A DNA stretch of 64,000 bases from Acanthacorydalis orientalis (lineage: Eukaryota; Arthropoda; Insecta; Megaloptera; Corydalidae). Below, one piece after another: positions 12,381 to 25,439 of this stretch; positions within the stretch are counted from its first letter, which is position 1, and every line of letters begins with the position of its first letter. Both the position numbers and the translations under genes were made by a program. The notes beneath the pieces are model-generated. The model was not told where the DNA came from. It worked only from the letters and a program-made list of their open reading frames with translations, and searched no databases. The stretch spans positions 13,595,512 to 13,659,511 of the forward strand of contig CM068313.1 in the NCBI GenBank assembly GCA_034766995.1, written 5' to 3'.

Positions 12381-13028
12381 TCGCATTAACTCGAATTCGA
12401 AATTTATGAATGATTGTCTTATGATAGATATATTAACATTTATATTACTTCATTAAATGCATCGAATACAATATAGTGTGGTTATTATGAATTCATTGTG
12501 AGCAATGGATAAAATGATTTCGGTGTAATGAAAGTTTCGTGAACATGTTTCAGAAATATTTATTCAAATGAATTCAAACTGCACCGTTATAAGGGCCTAT
12601 ATAAATTATCTTCAATGTTTTTTTGCATAAAAATATATTACACTCGAATTTAACTGTCAAGGATATAAAAAATATGTACGTATATCTTGAAACAAGACCA
12701 TCTAGTTTAATTACATTTACAAGAATTATTACCTGCAATAATTTTTAATCACCTTCAAACTTTGGTTACTACATTTGTGAATGATATTGAATTTTATTTT
12801 TTTATGATGAATAAGTGATTTTTTTCAAATTAGGAATATTCTGTCTATACATGTATTTTAAACACATTTTAATATATAAAGAGTACTGTATCTTTTCACA
12901 AATACTTTTTTTAATTTAAATTTATTACGTTTCATTGAAATGCACAATAAATAGTGAAAATGTTCTTTTTTTTATTTCAGATTACACTGTGACAGTAATG
13001 TAATTGCTGAATAGTTACATATGCCTTC

Positions 13029-13030
<2 letters not shown>

Positions 13031-13083
<53 letters not shown>

Positions 13084-13108
13084 AGAAAGAGAGAGAGGGA
13101 GAGAGGGT
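13031..13108. repeat. (TA)n microsatellite followed by GA-rich tract
   Basis: A TA tract of about 50 bp runs to 13080, then AAAGAGAGAGAGGGAGAGAGGG-type purine DNA to 13108. Confidence 0.95.
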
Positions 13109-13527
13109 AATTCAATTTAGGCTTACACATGAAAGTATTAAAAAATCTCAAAAATTAAAAAATAATATGATTTTTATAATTTTTGCGATTTTTTTAATAC
13201 TTTCAGACATTTTCCACTATGTTAGTATTTTTTTGCATGTTTTATGCATCACAACACTTTCTCCCAAAGCTGAACAAATCATTCCAGTGGCTTCAGCAGC
13301 ATTTTTGTAACTGAAATGCGAAAAGTATACAATGCCTAATATGCTGATTTTGCAACATCACTGTATTCACTACTGTCTTGTGAGGTTATGACAACTGCTT
13401 GACCAAGATATATAGTGTTTTTAAATATTAAGTTTGACACTTAAAAATCCTAAAACGACGAGAAAATATGTTATCTTAAAACAGAATTTTGAGTGATTGA
13501 ATTTAAGACACCGAATGAATTTATGCA

Positions 13528-13528
<1 letters not shown>

Positions 13529-13577
<49 letters not shown>

Positions 13578-13588
13578 CATACACACGT

Positions 13589-13663
<75 letters not shown>
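13529..13663. repeat. Compound (TA)n microsatellite
   Basis: Two long TA tracts, about 13529-13576 and 13593-13663, are separated by the short spacer ACATACACACGTATACA. Both strands show spurious Tyr-Ile frames. Confidence 0.95.
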
Positions 13664-13666
<3 letters not shown>

Positions 13667-15189
13667 GAGCTTTTTTTTATAATGTATATACTCATCTATT
13701 CCCTATTATAACTTTTTACCTGCAGAACTAATAATTTTATAAACTTATACATTGTGTTACGATTTATTAGAATGAATATTATTGCACATCCACCTTACCA
13801 TGCTTGAGCCAGCCAAATCGATTGTCTCATAAATTTGAACTTTTCATTACTTTTTTTGTGAAATTGCATCGTTTACTCTAGCAGATTAAAAAATACGTAA
13901 CATGTGTTTATTGGTCCATTAAATCATTGTAATTTAACGGGAGATTTCAACTGTTATCCATTCATCTTATATTCATGTTTATCACAATAGGGAATAACAC
14001 AAAAATGTTTATTAGAAATATATTAAATGCAATTATACAGATTTATACTGCACGTATGGCAAAAAATCTAATTAAGTCATTTATAATATTCAAATACTAT
14101 TAAAAGTTCAAATAACATACAGCTGGCGTAAGTATATAAAGTTGACTGAACTGTATTTCCACACGAAACTGTTGATACAGCAAATTTTTGTATTTGCATG
14201 ACATTGAATTATATATTCACATAAAAGATTGTTATATACATACATGTGTATCCACATTTGTAGGTTGATCTATATTGTGTTGTTAAATTGGGCAAGTTAA
14301 GCTATAAAATATAGTTGTAGAGCTTTCTCCATACACGACGCTTTTTCTTCCCAAATAACTTTCTTTCAGTAAGAATAAATGATTACGGAACGTTTTTCGT
14401 CGAATGAGTTCTGAATATAAGGATGAACATTATAAATCAATGTTATATTAAAAATATTTAAATCGTATACTTAGAAATTTGATTACTTAGATATGAATAA
14501 TGGAAGTTTTCTTACGCGTATTTTATTAATTTTGGATGTAAATGATTTATGTCGGCATTTCATTTTGATAATATATTTTTAAACTTTTATTCTTAAACAA
14601 GTTTTTTTTTCTTTTACAATATTCATATCTATTTTATTTCTTTTTTTGGTGCATAATATATGAAATTATTCTTAAAGAATGGAACTATTATTAAAATACA
14701 CAAGTCGATTAGAATTAATAAGAAGAAATTAGTGAAGTTATTCTCACAAAATATAATCATTAAGAGAATAAAAGTTCGTTTTTGAAGGTTATTTTGGCAA
14801 TACTTATAAATAAACATCAGATTAAAAAAAGTTTAACAAAAGTTTGATTCCAAAAACGTTGACTATCTTTAAATAAAAAAGAATTGCATTAGAAATCGTT
14901 TATAACGACCTCAATTATAACGACATTTTAACAATAATGACGTAAATCAATTTCCATTCTAGTTTCTCATTTAATTTCATTGCAAATCTTTCCTATTATA
15001 ACCATTTATGATACAGTGACGAATTCGGTTATAAGAAAGTATTTTAAAATTATTTGTGTGAAGAAAATTCAAATATAAAATACCAAATTAAAATGTATAC
15101 AAAATTTTAGATGGCAAAATGAATTGGAATGAAAAAAAATTTTTTTTTCCATAAGAACGTGCGTATTTTTTTCAATCGCACTCTACATA
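13664..15189. other. AT-rich intronic DNA
   Basis: No exon or recognised element; poly-T and poly-A runs are common. Confidence 0.45.
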
Positions 15190-15530
15190 AATTACTTTCG
15201 TGAGTACAAATGAATTATTCTCTCTATCCACAACCAGTTTCTTTTCTGATCAAAACTGTTCAATAAATGATTATTGATAACTTGTATTTCTTTCTATCCA
15301 TATTTCGATGTCGATTCCGTCATTCTCGGAATACTAAAGTATGCAAAAAAAAGTTAGTGCCTGAGGATGATGGCTCGCAATCTAAATAGCTATAAGCAAT
15401 TATTAAACTTGAACAATATTGATTTACTGATATTTTTGAACAGGAAATTTTTTGTAGTATGCGAGGTGAGTAAAAAAAGTATACTGTAAAAGTAAATTTA
15501 GTCATTGTGGCAGAACTAAATTGACATTGA
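15190..15530. repeat. Palindromic MITE-like element, full copy
   Basis: Left arm: GATCAAAACTGTTCAATAAA, TGATTATTGATAA, CATATTTCGATGTCGATTCC. Right arm: GAGGATGATGGCTCGCAATC, TGAACAATATTGATTTACTG, GCGAGGTGAGTAAAA, AATTTAGTCATTGTGGCAGA. It sits directly beside a second copy. Confidence 0.7.
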
Positions 15531-15547
15531 AAACACTTTAAGATAAC

Positions 15548-15742
15548 AATTCCTGTTTCACAAATGAATTTTTTTTTCACTCCATAAACAATAAATATTT
15601 TTTGTACCTTGACTCTCTAAAGATAAACAACAATCAAAACTGATTCATAATCATTTATTGAACATTTTTTATCATTTTTTGTAGTTTGTGAGATGAAAAA
15701 GCAATTCATTTGTCAAATAAATTCAGATAAAGTGTCAAAGTT
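15548..15742. repeat. Palindromic MITE-like element, centre deleted (adjacent copy)
   Basis: Outer left arm (TTTCACAAATGAATTTTTTT, CACTCCATAAACAA) and outer right arm (AATCATTTATTGAACATTTT, GTAGTTTGTGAGATGAAAAA, TTCATTTGTCAAATAAATTC) are present; the middle is collapsed. It lies about 20 bp from the full copy at 15190-15530. Confidence 0.65.
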
Positions 15743-16194
15743 GTATTGGTATAACTTGACATCCGGACGACATTTGATTATTTGTTCTTTGTTTACGGTG
15801 TATTCAATGTCACAATAAGAGAATTTTACTGATATTTATACACTATGTGCAGGAATATACTGAACGGGTGAAATGTTGATCGTATTTGTTGAAATTCGAT
15901 TTTGAATATCGACAATTTCGCATGGAAAACCCTAATATTTTGATTTACACCGATATACTGGTTTTGATTTTCATTTATTAACACATATATAATTCAAAGG
16001 GTTTCATATCGAGCGCAGTCATGATAAATGACAGATTATCAAAATAATTGAATAACAAACAACTATTCATAACCAAAAACATCTATAAAGTAAATATCTC
16101 CTCTACTAGCTTAATAAACAATTAATTTGTGCAGTGAGGGGTCGTTGAAATTGCTATAAATTATGTTCGATGCACAATATTATAGCATAACTGT

Positions 16195-16620
16195 ATTCTC
16201 GACGGTACGGTAGCTGCACCGTAGCATATGATTTAATTATGACATAACATATCAACGTACTAACCATCTAGCTAGCCAGCCAACGTAACAAACCAACCAC
16301 CCATCCAAGCAGTCGACCAGACCAGCAACAATGTTCATAAAAGCTAAACCAAACACGATCGTACTGGACCGTGTATATTCACCATAGCTCGTGTACATGA
16401 AAGCACGTGAAATTTCAACCCTGTGCTACAACCAACAGTTCATGGAAAATGTATACACATACAAATGCGTCGTAGCGAGCGCACGTCTCTTTATAATAAC
16501 ATAATAACAGCATCGATGATTGATACCGGCACCGATGTCCAGAGAATTTGTAATCGGACCACGAAAATGTAACGGATTACAGCCTGGAATTGATGTAAAT
16601 CGCGTGTTGTTTTCAAATAC
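16195..16620. promoter_or_regulatory. GC-richer non-coding island
   Basis: A long mixed-composition stretch that begins with the dyad ACGGT-AGCTGC-ACCGT (about 16209-16224). It continues through a CCAAC/CCAGC-rich block (16270-16330) and CGTAGCGAGCGCACGTCTC near 16470. No domain-bearing frame spans it. Likely conserved regulatory DNA in the rugose intron. Confidence 0.35.
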
Positions 16621-17100
16621 GTGAAATACATTTCAACTAATTTTCAAAGTACATTAACTTTGAATGAATAATTAAATGGTATAAAATTTATGACTAGGCT
16701 TTAGCCTGATATTTTAATCTTTTAATTGATTATCTAAAAGTGAACGTCGAAAAATAATTAAAACATCAAACTGTTCTAGAACGTTTCAAAGTTGTACTGT
16801 AAAATGAAATTACCTTTTTTCGACGAATGAAAAAATGAAGAATTACTCTACACGTTTCGCAATTTTTATTCAAAAACCAATCGATTTGCTGAATAGGCAA
16901 TAATTACAACAAAAAATATATGTAGGTAAAATGTTTCTAGTTGAATGGAAATTTAATATTGCTCTCTCTTATAATCAATGGTGTTCATAGGAGTGAAAAA
17001 TAAATGTTCACTGTACTGTTTTGAAAAGAATAATAATTATCACTATATTTGAAGAAGCATTTTTATACAGAAAATTTTATTTACACAAAATTATGTATAC

Positions 17101-17226
<126 letters not shown>

Positions 17227-17424
17227 TTCCACAAATGGAATTACATAAAATTCTATACATAATACTAATTTATTCATACAAGATAAAGAAATTCGACGAA
17301 CAGAGATGAATCATCTGACCTTACGACAAACATAAAATAATAAATTGTAGTCGAAAGAAATCAGTCGACGGCAATGCAATCATACTTAGATTATCTGGAA
17401 GCATAAAAATCTCTCTGAGTACAA

Positions 17425-17540
17425 TAAAACCGTCGCCGAAATAAGTAATAATCAAAAATTATCATTTATTGAACACTTTTTGAACAGAAAATTTTCTGTA
17501 CGACGAAAAAATGATTCATTTGTACAAGTGAATTAACCCA
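17425..17540. repeat. Palindromic MITE-like family, single-arm copy
   Basis: Right-arm blocks only: ACCGTCGCCGAAATAAGTAA, TAATCAAAAATTATCATTTA, TTGAACACTTTTTGAACAGA, then TTTGTACAAGTGAATTAA. Confidence 0.55.
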
Positions 17541-18298
17541 CTACTCTGACAAATATTTAAATAAAAAGAAACTCATTCAATTTACAATTACAAAAAATAT
17601 TAACAGCTTTACGAAAATTATTACAGCTTCATGCAATTATTTACATTTAAAAATATGGACATATTTTATTATTTAAGTCACGACAATCATACAAACTGAA
17701 CTCGTACTAAATTTGTTTTTCGAATAAAGCGCCATTGAAAAATTGTTTGGAGATAATAAAATTAAATACATATTATTGCTTCGTTGACAGTGATATCTTT
17801 TTATTTTGTTTCCACATTAATAACAATTTTTAAAGCACAAACTATGCAATCCATTCAATTAAATAAGCTGGGATTAAAACTTTATGTACAAAAAAATATA
17901 TCGTTATACATTCCTGTTATTCAAAAATAATAACTATTTTTAATGAAGTACTTTGTTGGAAAAAAAACTCGGTACACAACGGTTATAAACAATTCAACAA
18001 GTTTACAACAGAGATAGATATATATTCATTACAATTATGTACAAGTTTTAATTGCATTTTTAAAAGTTATTAAATTTATATTCACGTTTGCACAATCAGT
18101 ATTAAAAAACTATGTTTATAAATACATTTATTACACATTGTCTATTGTTTATTTTTATGAATCTCGTACAATAAATAATTATTCGGTATATAAAATTAAC
18201 AGGATATTATTTTTAATTTTTATGTTTAAATAAAAGCTATTAACTATTTATTTCGAACTTTCTACTAAGTCCTTTAAACTGAAATTCTAATAGTAAAG

Positions 18299-18301
<3 letters not shown>
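17541..18301. other. AT-rich intronic DNA
   Basis: No recognised gene or element. Confidence 0.45.

Positions 18302-18347
<46 letters not shown>
18302..18347. repeat. (TA)n microsatellite
   Basis: A pure TA tract. Confidence 0.95.
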
Positions 18348-18350
<3 letters not shown>

Positions 18351-18767
18351 TACTAATTGTTTATTAATATTTACAAATTAAGCATTCAGCATTTACTTGT
18401 AAAATGATTCCTACTAATTTGAATTGTTTCCAATATGATTTGTTCTTCAGTGTTCGATAACAAAACGTTCGGTAGCCACTCGATATACTGAATCAGTGTT
18501 TTAAATGAGATGCGTCAACAATTTCACAGGGGTCCAATCCGAAAACTGTTCGTATTGATGAATGTGCAAATGGAAGGTCATGATGAAGCGATGTAATAAA
18601 ACAAATGACATCGATTCCGATTGACCGATTTCAACTGTTTTTTTTTCGTACGTTGACTAATTATGCATGGGGGTGTCATTAGTGATGACCAATCTTTATG
18701 GTCAGTTGACAGAACAGAACATTTCCAAATATATAATGTACGTTTATGTAAAACTACAAATACACAC

Positions 18768-18772
<5 letters not shown>

Positions 18773-18816
<44 letters not shown>
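18773..18816. repeat. (TA)n microsatellite
   Basis: A pure TA tract preceded by ACACACAACA. Confidence 0.95.
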
Positions 18817-18819
<3 letters not shown>

Positions 18820-19569
18820 AATACACTGATTGATAACCGTGTTGATATAACAATAATATTTTCCTGATAATAAAATCAATACATGTTAAATATACCGCAA
18901 TCTGTAAATGTATAATTGTTAATTCTATGAATGTTTTGTACTGAAAACTTGATTTTTTTAAATTTGTAACATTTGTTATACAAAAACTCTGAACAATTCA
19001 AGAAAACAATTACATATCTTAGGAGACATTTTATCATATGAAATTTTTGTGATAGTTTCTACATATTTTTGAATACATAATTCAGCAATGCAATTATCTC
19101 TCGCTCTCAGTTTCTTTGTGACTGGATTCTAAATTGAATTAGTGCTTCATACATATTTCGTGGTTGTGTACAGCTTTTCATGTTATTGTCATCTAAATTC
19201 ATTCAAACGTTATTTTGTTGCCAGACACAGAATGCTGAGACATGCACTAATGAATACAAAGAGACACCAAGTTACACTCGCATACACGTCTCATGTAATT
19301 TGTTGTATTTTTATACATTTGCTCAATTTTAACAGCTCTGTTATTTTCTAAAATTTATATTTTTAGTTTTTTGAGTACTAGAGCTTCACTCCTTAAACTC
19401 CCACTACGCCATGGAAATATGTAATCGCTCAGCGTTTCTGTTTTTTATTGTGATGAAGTATTTTTAAATCTCCAAAAATAAACATTAATCCAACCACTGA
19501 AAAAGCACCTGAGATTCATTTTGAATGCAAAATAGTGCATCAAGATAAATATTATACTCCTTATGCTGA

Positions 19570-19573
<4 letters not shown>

Positions 19574-19641
<68 letters not shown>
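19574..19641. repeat. (TA)n microsatellite
   Basis: A pure TA tract of about 68 bp, among the longest in the window. Confidence 0.95.
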
Positions 19642-19643
<2 letters not shown>

Positions 19644-20461
19644 CTATTAACCGTTTATGATTGAACGGATCTTGTCATATTTCTCTTGCATTACATTTTG
19701 TTTGGTAGAAAACTGATACCATTTCTTCAGACTGCTTCTTTTATTTTAACAAACGTAACAAAAATTGTGTGGGCGTATTTACAAGTCTGTACACTTTCAA
19801 AGTGTATTACCAACAATTAGATATGTGCTCCAAAATACTGAGAACACTTCTAACAAAATATCACTAGAAAGAAAAAGCGATATCAAAACTAGTGGAGTCT
19901 AAGCATGCAGGTTTCAAACTATTAGACATTAAAAAAATAACATTCCACGTGCAAAATGCAGAACGAAATTAACACCGACTACATTTTGATTAATAACCAG
20001 TAATAACCAAAGCCTCCCTGAGGTAAGAATCTTTTGGGACATTTAACCTCTTAGCCTCTTGATATACTGGATTCATACCAGTCATCTACTGACAATTATA
20101 CATAATTATCTAAATTATAATCTAATCCGAAAGTACACAAGAATACTATTTCCGTGTGTCGTTGAAAATAAAATAGTTTATAAATATATAAAGAAAGAAA
20201 TTAAATTTAAATATAAATAAGATGCTGTCTTGACAATAAATACAATTTAAAGTCTTAAAGATCCATAAATGATACATTGATAACAAATTATCATTGTATG
20301 GTCTTTTTCGCATGATATTTTTTTATATATGGATTGTTTTTGGTTTCCTATATAAAACTATATTTTGTAATTTCATATTTACATATTAAAATAGATGTTA
20401 GGAAGAATACCTTAAAAATACAAATTCCCCAGGTCTGAAAATACTTAATAAGAAGTATATG

Positions 20462-20463
<2 letters not shown>

Positions 20464-20514
<51 letters not shown>
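20464..20514. repeat. (TA)n microsatellite
   Basis: A pure TA tract. Confidence 0.95.
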
Positions 20515-20515
<1 letters not shown>

Positions 20516-20650
20516 CTGTCATTCACTTCATAACACTGAATGATAGTGACAACTTAAATGTTTTTTTTGAATTCAGTATGTACTCGTACATTACTATAAC
20601 AGTTACTTTAAGTTATGAGAGGAAAAAAGTATTTATTTATCCTGTAATAT

Positions 20651-20673
20651 TAAAAAAAAAAAAAAAAAAAAAA
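20651..20673. repeat. Poly-A run
   Basis: About 22 consecutive A residues follow TAATATTA. No target-site duplication or retrotransposed body is evident next to it. Confidence 0.8.
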
Positions 20674-20819
20674 CAATTATGAAACTGAAATGAATACAAA
20701 TTATATTCTTAGTGGATATGTACGAACATATCGTTCAAAAGTAAATGCATCGAACTGGTGACCAATGTATTTTACAAATTAAATCCTACAGAAGAGATAT
20801 GAGGTTTTCAGTCCTCATT

Positions 20820-20998
20820 AAAGAAACATAGTATCTCGAGGTCCAGGAGTACTGTGGACGTCGTAAAATGTTCTGAAATAAACCCTACTAAAAAATGCAA
20901 GCGTACGGTCAGATAGCTCTCTCAATATACAAGATATACGACGAACAGATACGATTATTCTTACAGCCAACCTCCGCCCTGCAAAATAACCCAACATG

Positions 20999-21074
<76 letters not shown>

Positions 21075-21530
21075 TGCAGATCGAACAAGTAGATACGTTA
21101 CGCACATTCACACGTGCTATCATTTTGTCAATCAATCGTTGAGATAATATATTGAAACGTGACGTGCGGAATGGCAACAGTGCGATGATGACTAATGGTT
21201 GGCGTGGCGCGCGGCTCCAAAGTGCGAGAAATTGATTTGGAGAGGGAAATTGTACCGGAGATTGACTCGATCCGATCTCTATTTTTCCACAAATACAAAT
21301 GTACGTAATTCCTCGATTCGACGCTTCCCGAACAGATACATATACGCGTATAATAATTCAGCATTGTACGTAGATGAATTGGCACCGTAGTGTCGTGCGG
21401 AGATCGGCGTTCTGAAACGTTTAAAAAAATGGGAAATCGGTTCGCGTGCACTCAACGAGGAATTGTTTACAATAGATGCACGTACTGATTTCGGTTTCGA
21501 ATACATGACGGATCCTATCAATATCTTTTA
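20820..21530. promoter_or_regulatory. Extended GC-richer non-coding island interrupted by (TA)n
   Basis: Mixed-composition DNA from about 20820 to 20998 and again from 21076 to 21530 (GTTGGCGTGGCGCGCGGCTC near 21199; GGCACCGTAGTGTCGTGCGG near 21380). A TA/CA microsatellite at 21001-21075 splits it. Several overlapping frames exist on both strands, but none looks like a known protein. It is the longest island in the intron and a good candidate for conserved regulatory DNA or an unannotated first exon. Confidence 0.4.
21001..21075. repeat. (TA)n-(CA)n compound microsatellite
   Basis: A TA tract of about 60 bp followed by ACACACACACACA. Confidence 0.95.
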
Positions 21531-21824
21531 TTCAGGTGTCGTAGACAATTATTCATTTATAAAATATTACAGAGAGATTATATTTTTAATATTTTAGCTA
21601 TCCAGTCGTACAACATTTTTTTTAAAACAAGACAATGAGTACTTAATAGTTTTGTGCTTCATTTAAAAACACTTTTTTTTGTTACTTAACATTCGTTATA
21701 TTCAAAATTGTTAATTTTATATTAATTATTACTATTTTTATTTTTTAAATCATTTATTCATTCAAGGCTTGTTTATTAAGGCAATTGTTAACGGGCATCA
21801 TCTAATTCTTCTCTTTCTCTCTCC

Positions 21825-21842
21825 CTATGTATATATACATAG
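21825..21842. repeat. Perfect 18-bp palindrome
   Basis: CTATGTATATATACATAG is self-complementary. It lies between a CT-rich tract and a GT microsatellite at about 21870-21890. Confidence 0.6.
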
Positions 21843-22177
21843 CTAGAGAAAGAACTCGATATATATAAAAAGTGTGTGTGTGTGCGTGCAAATTCTCTAA
21901 CTAAAAATCGCAATTAGTGTTTTTCTATCTATTTTACAGAGACAAAAATAAATAAATTCAAATTTTATTTGCATTATTTTCAATTAAATACAATTTTATT
22001 AGATAACAAAAGTAAACAGAAAACACTGTGTCATAAATAATTATCAAAACACTGTACCAAGCCAAGATAAACACAATTGCAATCAAAGATAAAATCGTGA
22101 ATTAATAATCACTGTTGTAGTATGGTAAACATATAATCATATTTACAATCGGGAAAGTATTCATACATATAATATGT

Positions 22178-22180
<3 letters not shown>

Positions 22181-22225
<45 letters not shown>
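22181..22225. repeat. (TA)n microsatellite
   Basis: A TA tract preceded by ATAATATGTATACA. Confidence 0.95.
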
Positions 22226-22228
<3 letters not shown>

Positions 22229-23184
22229 CTTTTATAAAAAGATGTATATTCATAACGAATGTATTTTAATTGTGAGATATGTGAAATTTGCGAAAAATAA
22301 AAGTGTAATTCGTATAAAAGAAAAAGTGTAAATAAGTGTAGAGAACAAAATCACTATCAAATAAATATATATATATACCCATTTCGTTCTTTACTTATAC
22401 ATACATTTAAATGCAAAATGAGAGAACTACTTATTTCTTCTTAAAGTAATGAACACCTCTAGAAACTTCAAGTGTATCTCGGTAGCACGTATTTGCCGTT
22501 CTCTTTTTTAAGTTTCCAACTCCAGTCTACAAAACTGTTTACATCTATAAAAAAAATCAATATACCCTTCTAAAAGCTGTTACCTTTTCACAAGGTTTTG
22601 ACAATTAATTTTGAAGATATTTCACAACATGTCACTTCATTTTTTTAACCATCATTCTGCACAACGAACAGGATGAATTAATCCAAACAACACATAAAAA
22701 GGATGTCTATCACATCTCTCACTTCATCATTTGAGAATAAAAAGTATACTATTGTAATCAGACAGAATATTAATCATCAAATATAATAATATTCGAAATT
22801 AGAAAGATAGAAAGAAAATGATTATAATATACCAAATTGAGATATTATTTAACGAAAATTTAGTATATTTGCTACACTGAATACTTTTAAATATCCTCAC
22901 TATAAACTCTTCCTAACTTGTAGTATTTCGCTTCAAATCCTCATAAAAACGAAACGATATTTCGTATCTCACCAGTTAGGCAACTCTGCCGTTAAAAAAA
23001 TCACTCTGTATATTTTTATCTTTAATACAGATCCTTCTTTAATTATACTACAGCTTTGGATTATTTGGATAATTCAGTATCACTGTTTTATTCAGATAAT
23101 GCGGTCGCACACAAGTTTTATTCAAATTACGTGGCTCCGCTGCTTTTTAACCATTTTACTTTCTCTAAAACGAACATTTTATTT

Positions 23185-23197
<13 letters not shown>

Positions 23198-23240
<43 letters not shown>
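23198..23240. repeat. (TA)n microsatellite
   Basis: CATACATACA leads into a pure TA tract. Confidence 0.95.
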
Positions 23241-23243
<3 letters not shown>

Positions 23244-23558
23244 TAGAATGTACTTTAATATTTATGTAATAATTTGTTCTACAATTTCGAATCGACATAA
23301 GAAACATTGAACATTGCTTTGATGTGTTTTAAGGCATTGATAATTTCATGAACATAGCTGCAAGATACACATCGTAAACTTTCATGTACTACAAGTTGAA
23401 GATGTATAAAACATTGTGAATTTATAATTCGATAAGTTACATTTGCATAGAATGAAACTTTCGTATAAGTTGTAATATTACTTGAAACAGTTAAATATAA
23501 CTTGCGATATTAATAAATTAGAGATAGAATGTACTCCGATTACAAATGCATATATGTA

Positions 23559-23561
<3 letters not shown>

Positions 23562-23650
<89 letters not shown>
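23562..23650. repeat. (TA)n microsatellite with TACA interruptions
   Basis: A TA tract interrupted near 23619-23630 by ACATATATACA. Confidence 0.95.
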
Positions 23651-23651
<1 letters not shown>

Positions 23652-24404
23652 TTATGTGCGTATGTGTAAGCACATGTGTAGATGTTTTAATTTAGTTTAC
23701 AAGCGGAGACTTAAAGTTCCTTTACATATATAAAATAGATTTAAAAAATACTTCAACTTTAAGATAACAAAAAGATTAAGATAATAGATTATACACAAAG
23801 TAGTACAGCAAATAAAGTATTTTCTATTTAATCCTTTAATTCAAAAAATTTTCAGAGAGTAAACTGTATATTATTAAAACTTGTTATTGGAATTAGAAAA
23901 AAATATTTAAAAATTCAATTTTGATAAGTAAAATAGATTTTTTACGGTTAACTGCAGATTTGAACATCAAGTTTAAAGATTGATTTGTTGATATGCGACA
24001 AACTACCACGAAAAGTTAACATTAAGGTATAATATTTTACATAAACACGTTTATTTTTATTTGAGATTATTTTTGGATTTATGCAAAGTTAAGGGTGTTC
24101 TTACAAAATAACTGTATTGCTCTTTTACTTCAAAACTTTATTAAAAACGTTATTAATAAAAAAGAAAATAAAATAACGTAATGGAAATACACTAGGTCAA
24201 AAATACATGGTGCTATATATATATATAACAAAAACGATGCTTAATGGGTTTGTAATTCGAAAGAAAATGAAATAAAGGTAATCCAAAACATTATAAAAAT
24301 TATCTATGTAAGACAACTTATAAGCAAACCTGATTTACTCAATGGCGAATTTGGATGGAGAATAAAAATAAATGAAAATTATTTGAACGAAATGCGTCAA
24401 TCAC

Positions 24405-24775
24405 AATAAAGTTTTGGCACTGATACAAAATTCATTTTCATGAAGTAATTTTTTCTCTCAACTCACATATCTCATTTTTTTATCAAAAATGTTCAATAAA
24501 TGACTATTGATCATGTTTGACTGTTACGATTTTGAGGGCTATGTCATAATCCTCAGTGCGATAAGATACATTGAACATTTTTAAGTTATTCAAGATTCTG
24601 GGTTTAGTTAAAGTGTAGAAAAAGTGTTCTATAGCTCAGCGCACTGCGGATGATACATTACCATCGAAATGTGCTCATGTAAAAATTATTAACAATGATT
24701 TGTTGAACAGACTTGAACATCAGAACATTTTACTGATTTGTGTGGCGAAAGAAAAAATCTAATGAAAGGAAATGC
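24405..24775. repeat. Palindromic MITE-like element, full copy with enlarged centre
   Basis: Left end TTTTGGCACTGATACAAAAT, then CAAAAATGTTCAATAAATGA and CTATTGATCATG. A longer, diverged centre lies at about 24560-24640. Right arm GCGGATGATACATTACCATC, TTGTTGAACAGACTTGAAC and a degraded end near 24770. Confidence 0.65.
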
Positions 24776-25308
24776 ATGAATATTTAAATAAGAGACTTCA
24801 TTTTATTTAAAAAAATATTCAATCGATGTACTTTATACGACTGCCTATACAACTAATAATATAATACAGCAACTCTTCATTGTGTTATTTTCCTCTGTAC
24901 TTGCTATTCATTATTCTATATGAGTCTTGTTGTTAACGTGCGAATTTCGCACTGGCCTACAGTATTTATATAGAATAATAATACATTGACTTAAAACAAT
25001 GCAGACAACCATGGAAAGATTATGTTAGCAATAACAAAACAAAACCGAAAAGGATAGAATATCTGCTCGAAAATACAATTTAATGGCATAATAAGAAGTA
25101 TTAAATGTTTATAATGTAAATTAACGAGAATATATTGTAGACGGACAAGACAAATTATTAACTAAAAACAAAGAATAATAAGTGATTTTGAATAAATGGA
25201 ATACATATATCGAATTATATGAAAAAAGAAAGATATGCTGATTGAAATTGATATAAAATAGAAGAGGTCTTCGTTCAATAGTATGTTTTCAAAGACTAAA
25301 AATAAGAT

Positions 25309-25317
25309 GTTTGTATG

Positions 25318-25375
<58 letters not shown>

Positions 25376-25392
25376 TGTATGTATGTATGTAT
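25309..25392. repeat. (TA)n then (GTAT)n microsatellite
   Basis: A TA tract at about 25325-25348 passes into about eleven GTAT units to 25392. Confidence 0.95.
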
Positions 25393-25439
25393 ATACATTT
25401 CAATCTAATGTATGTATATAAAAATATAACTTTGTACAT

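Noticed and set aside
13471..13711. Tyr-Ile repeat proteins on both strands
   Set aside because: They are translations of a (TA)n microsatellite. The same applies at 4694, 17021-17309, 18578, 20818, 23056, 23482, 26894, 31178, 35926 and 42559-42818.
20651..20673. Poly-A run as the tail of a retroposed copy
   Set aside because: No recognisable body upstream and no flanking duplication.
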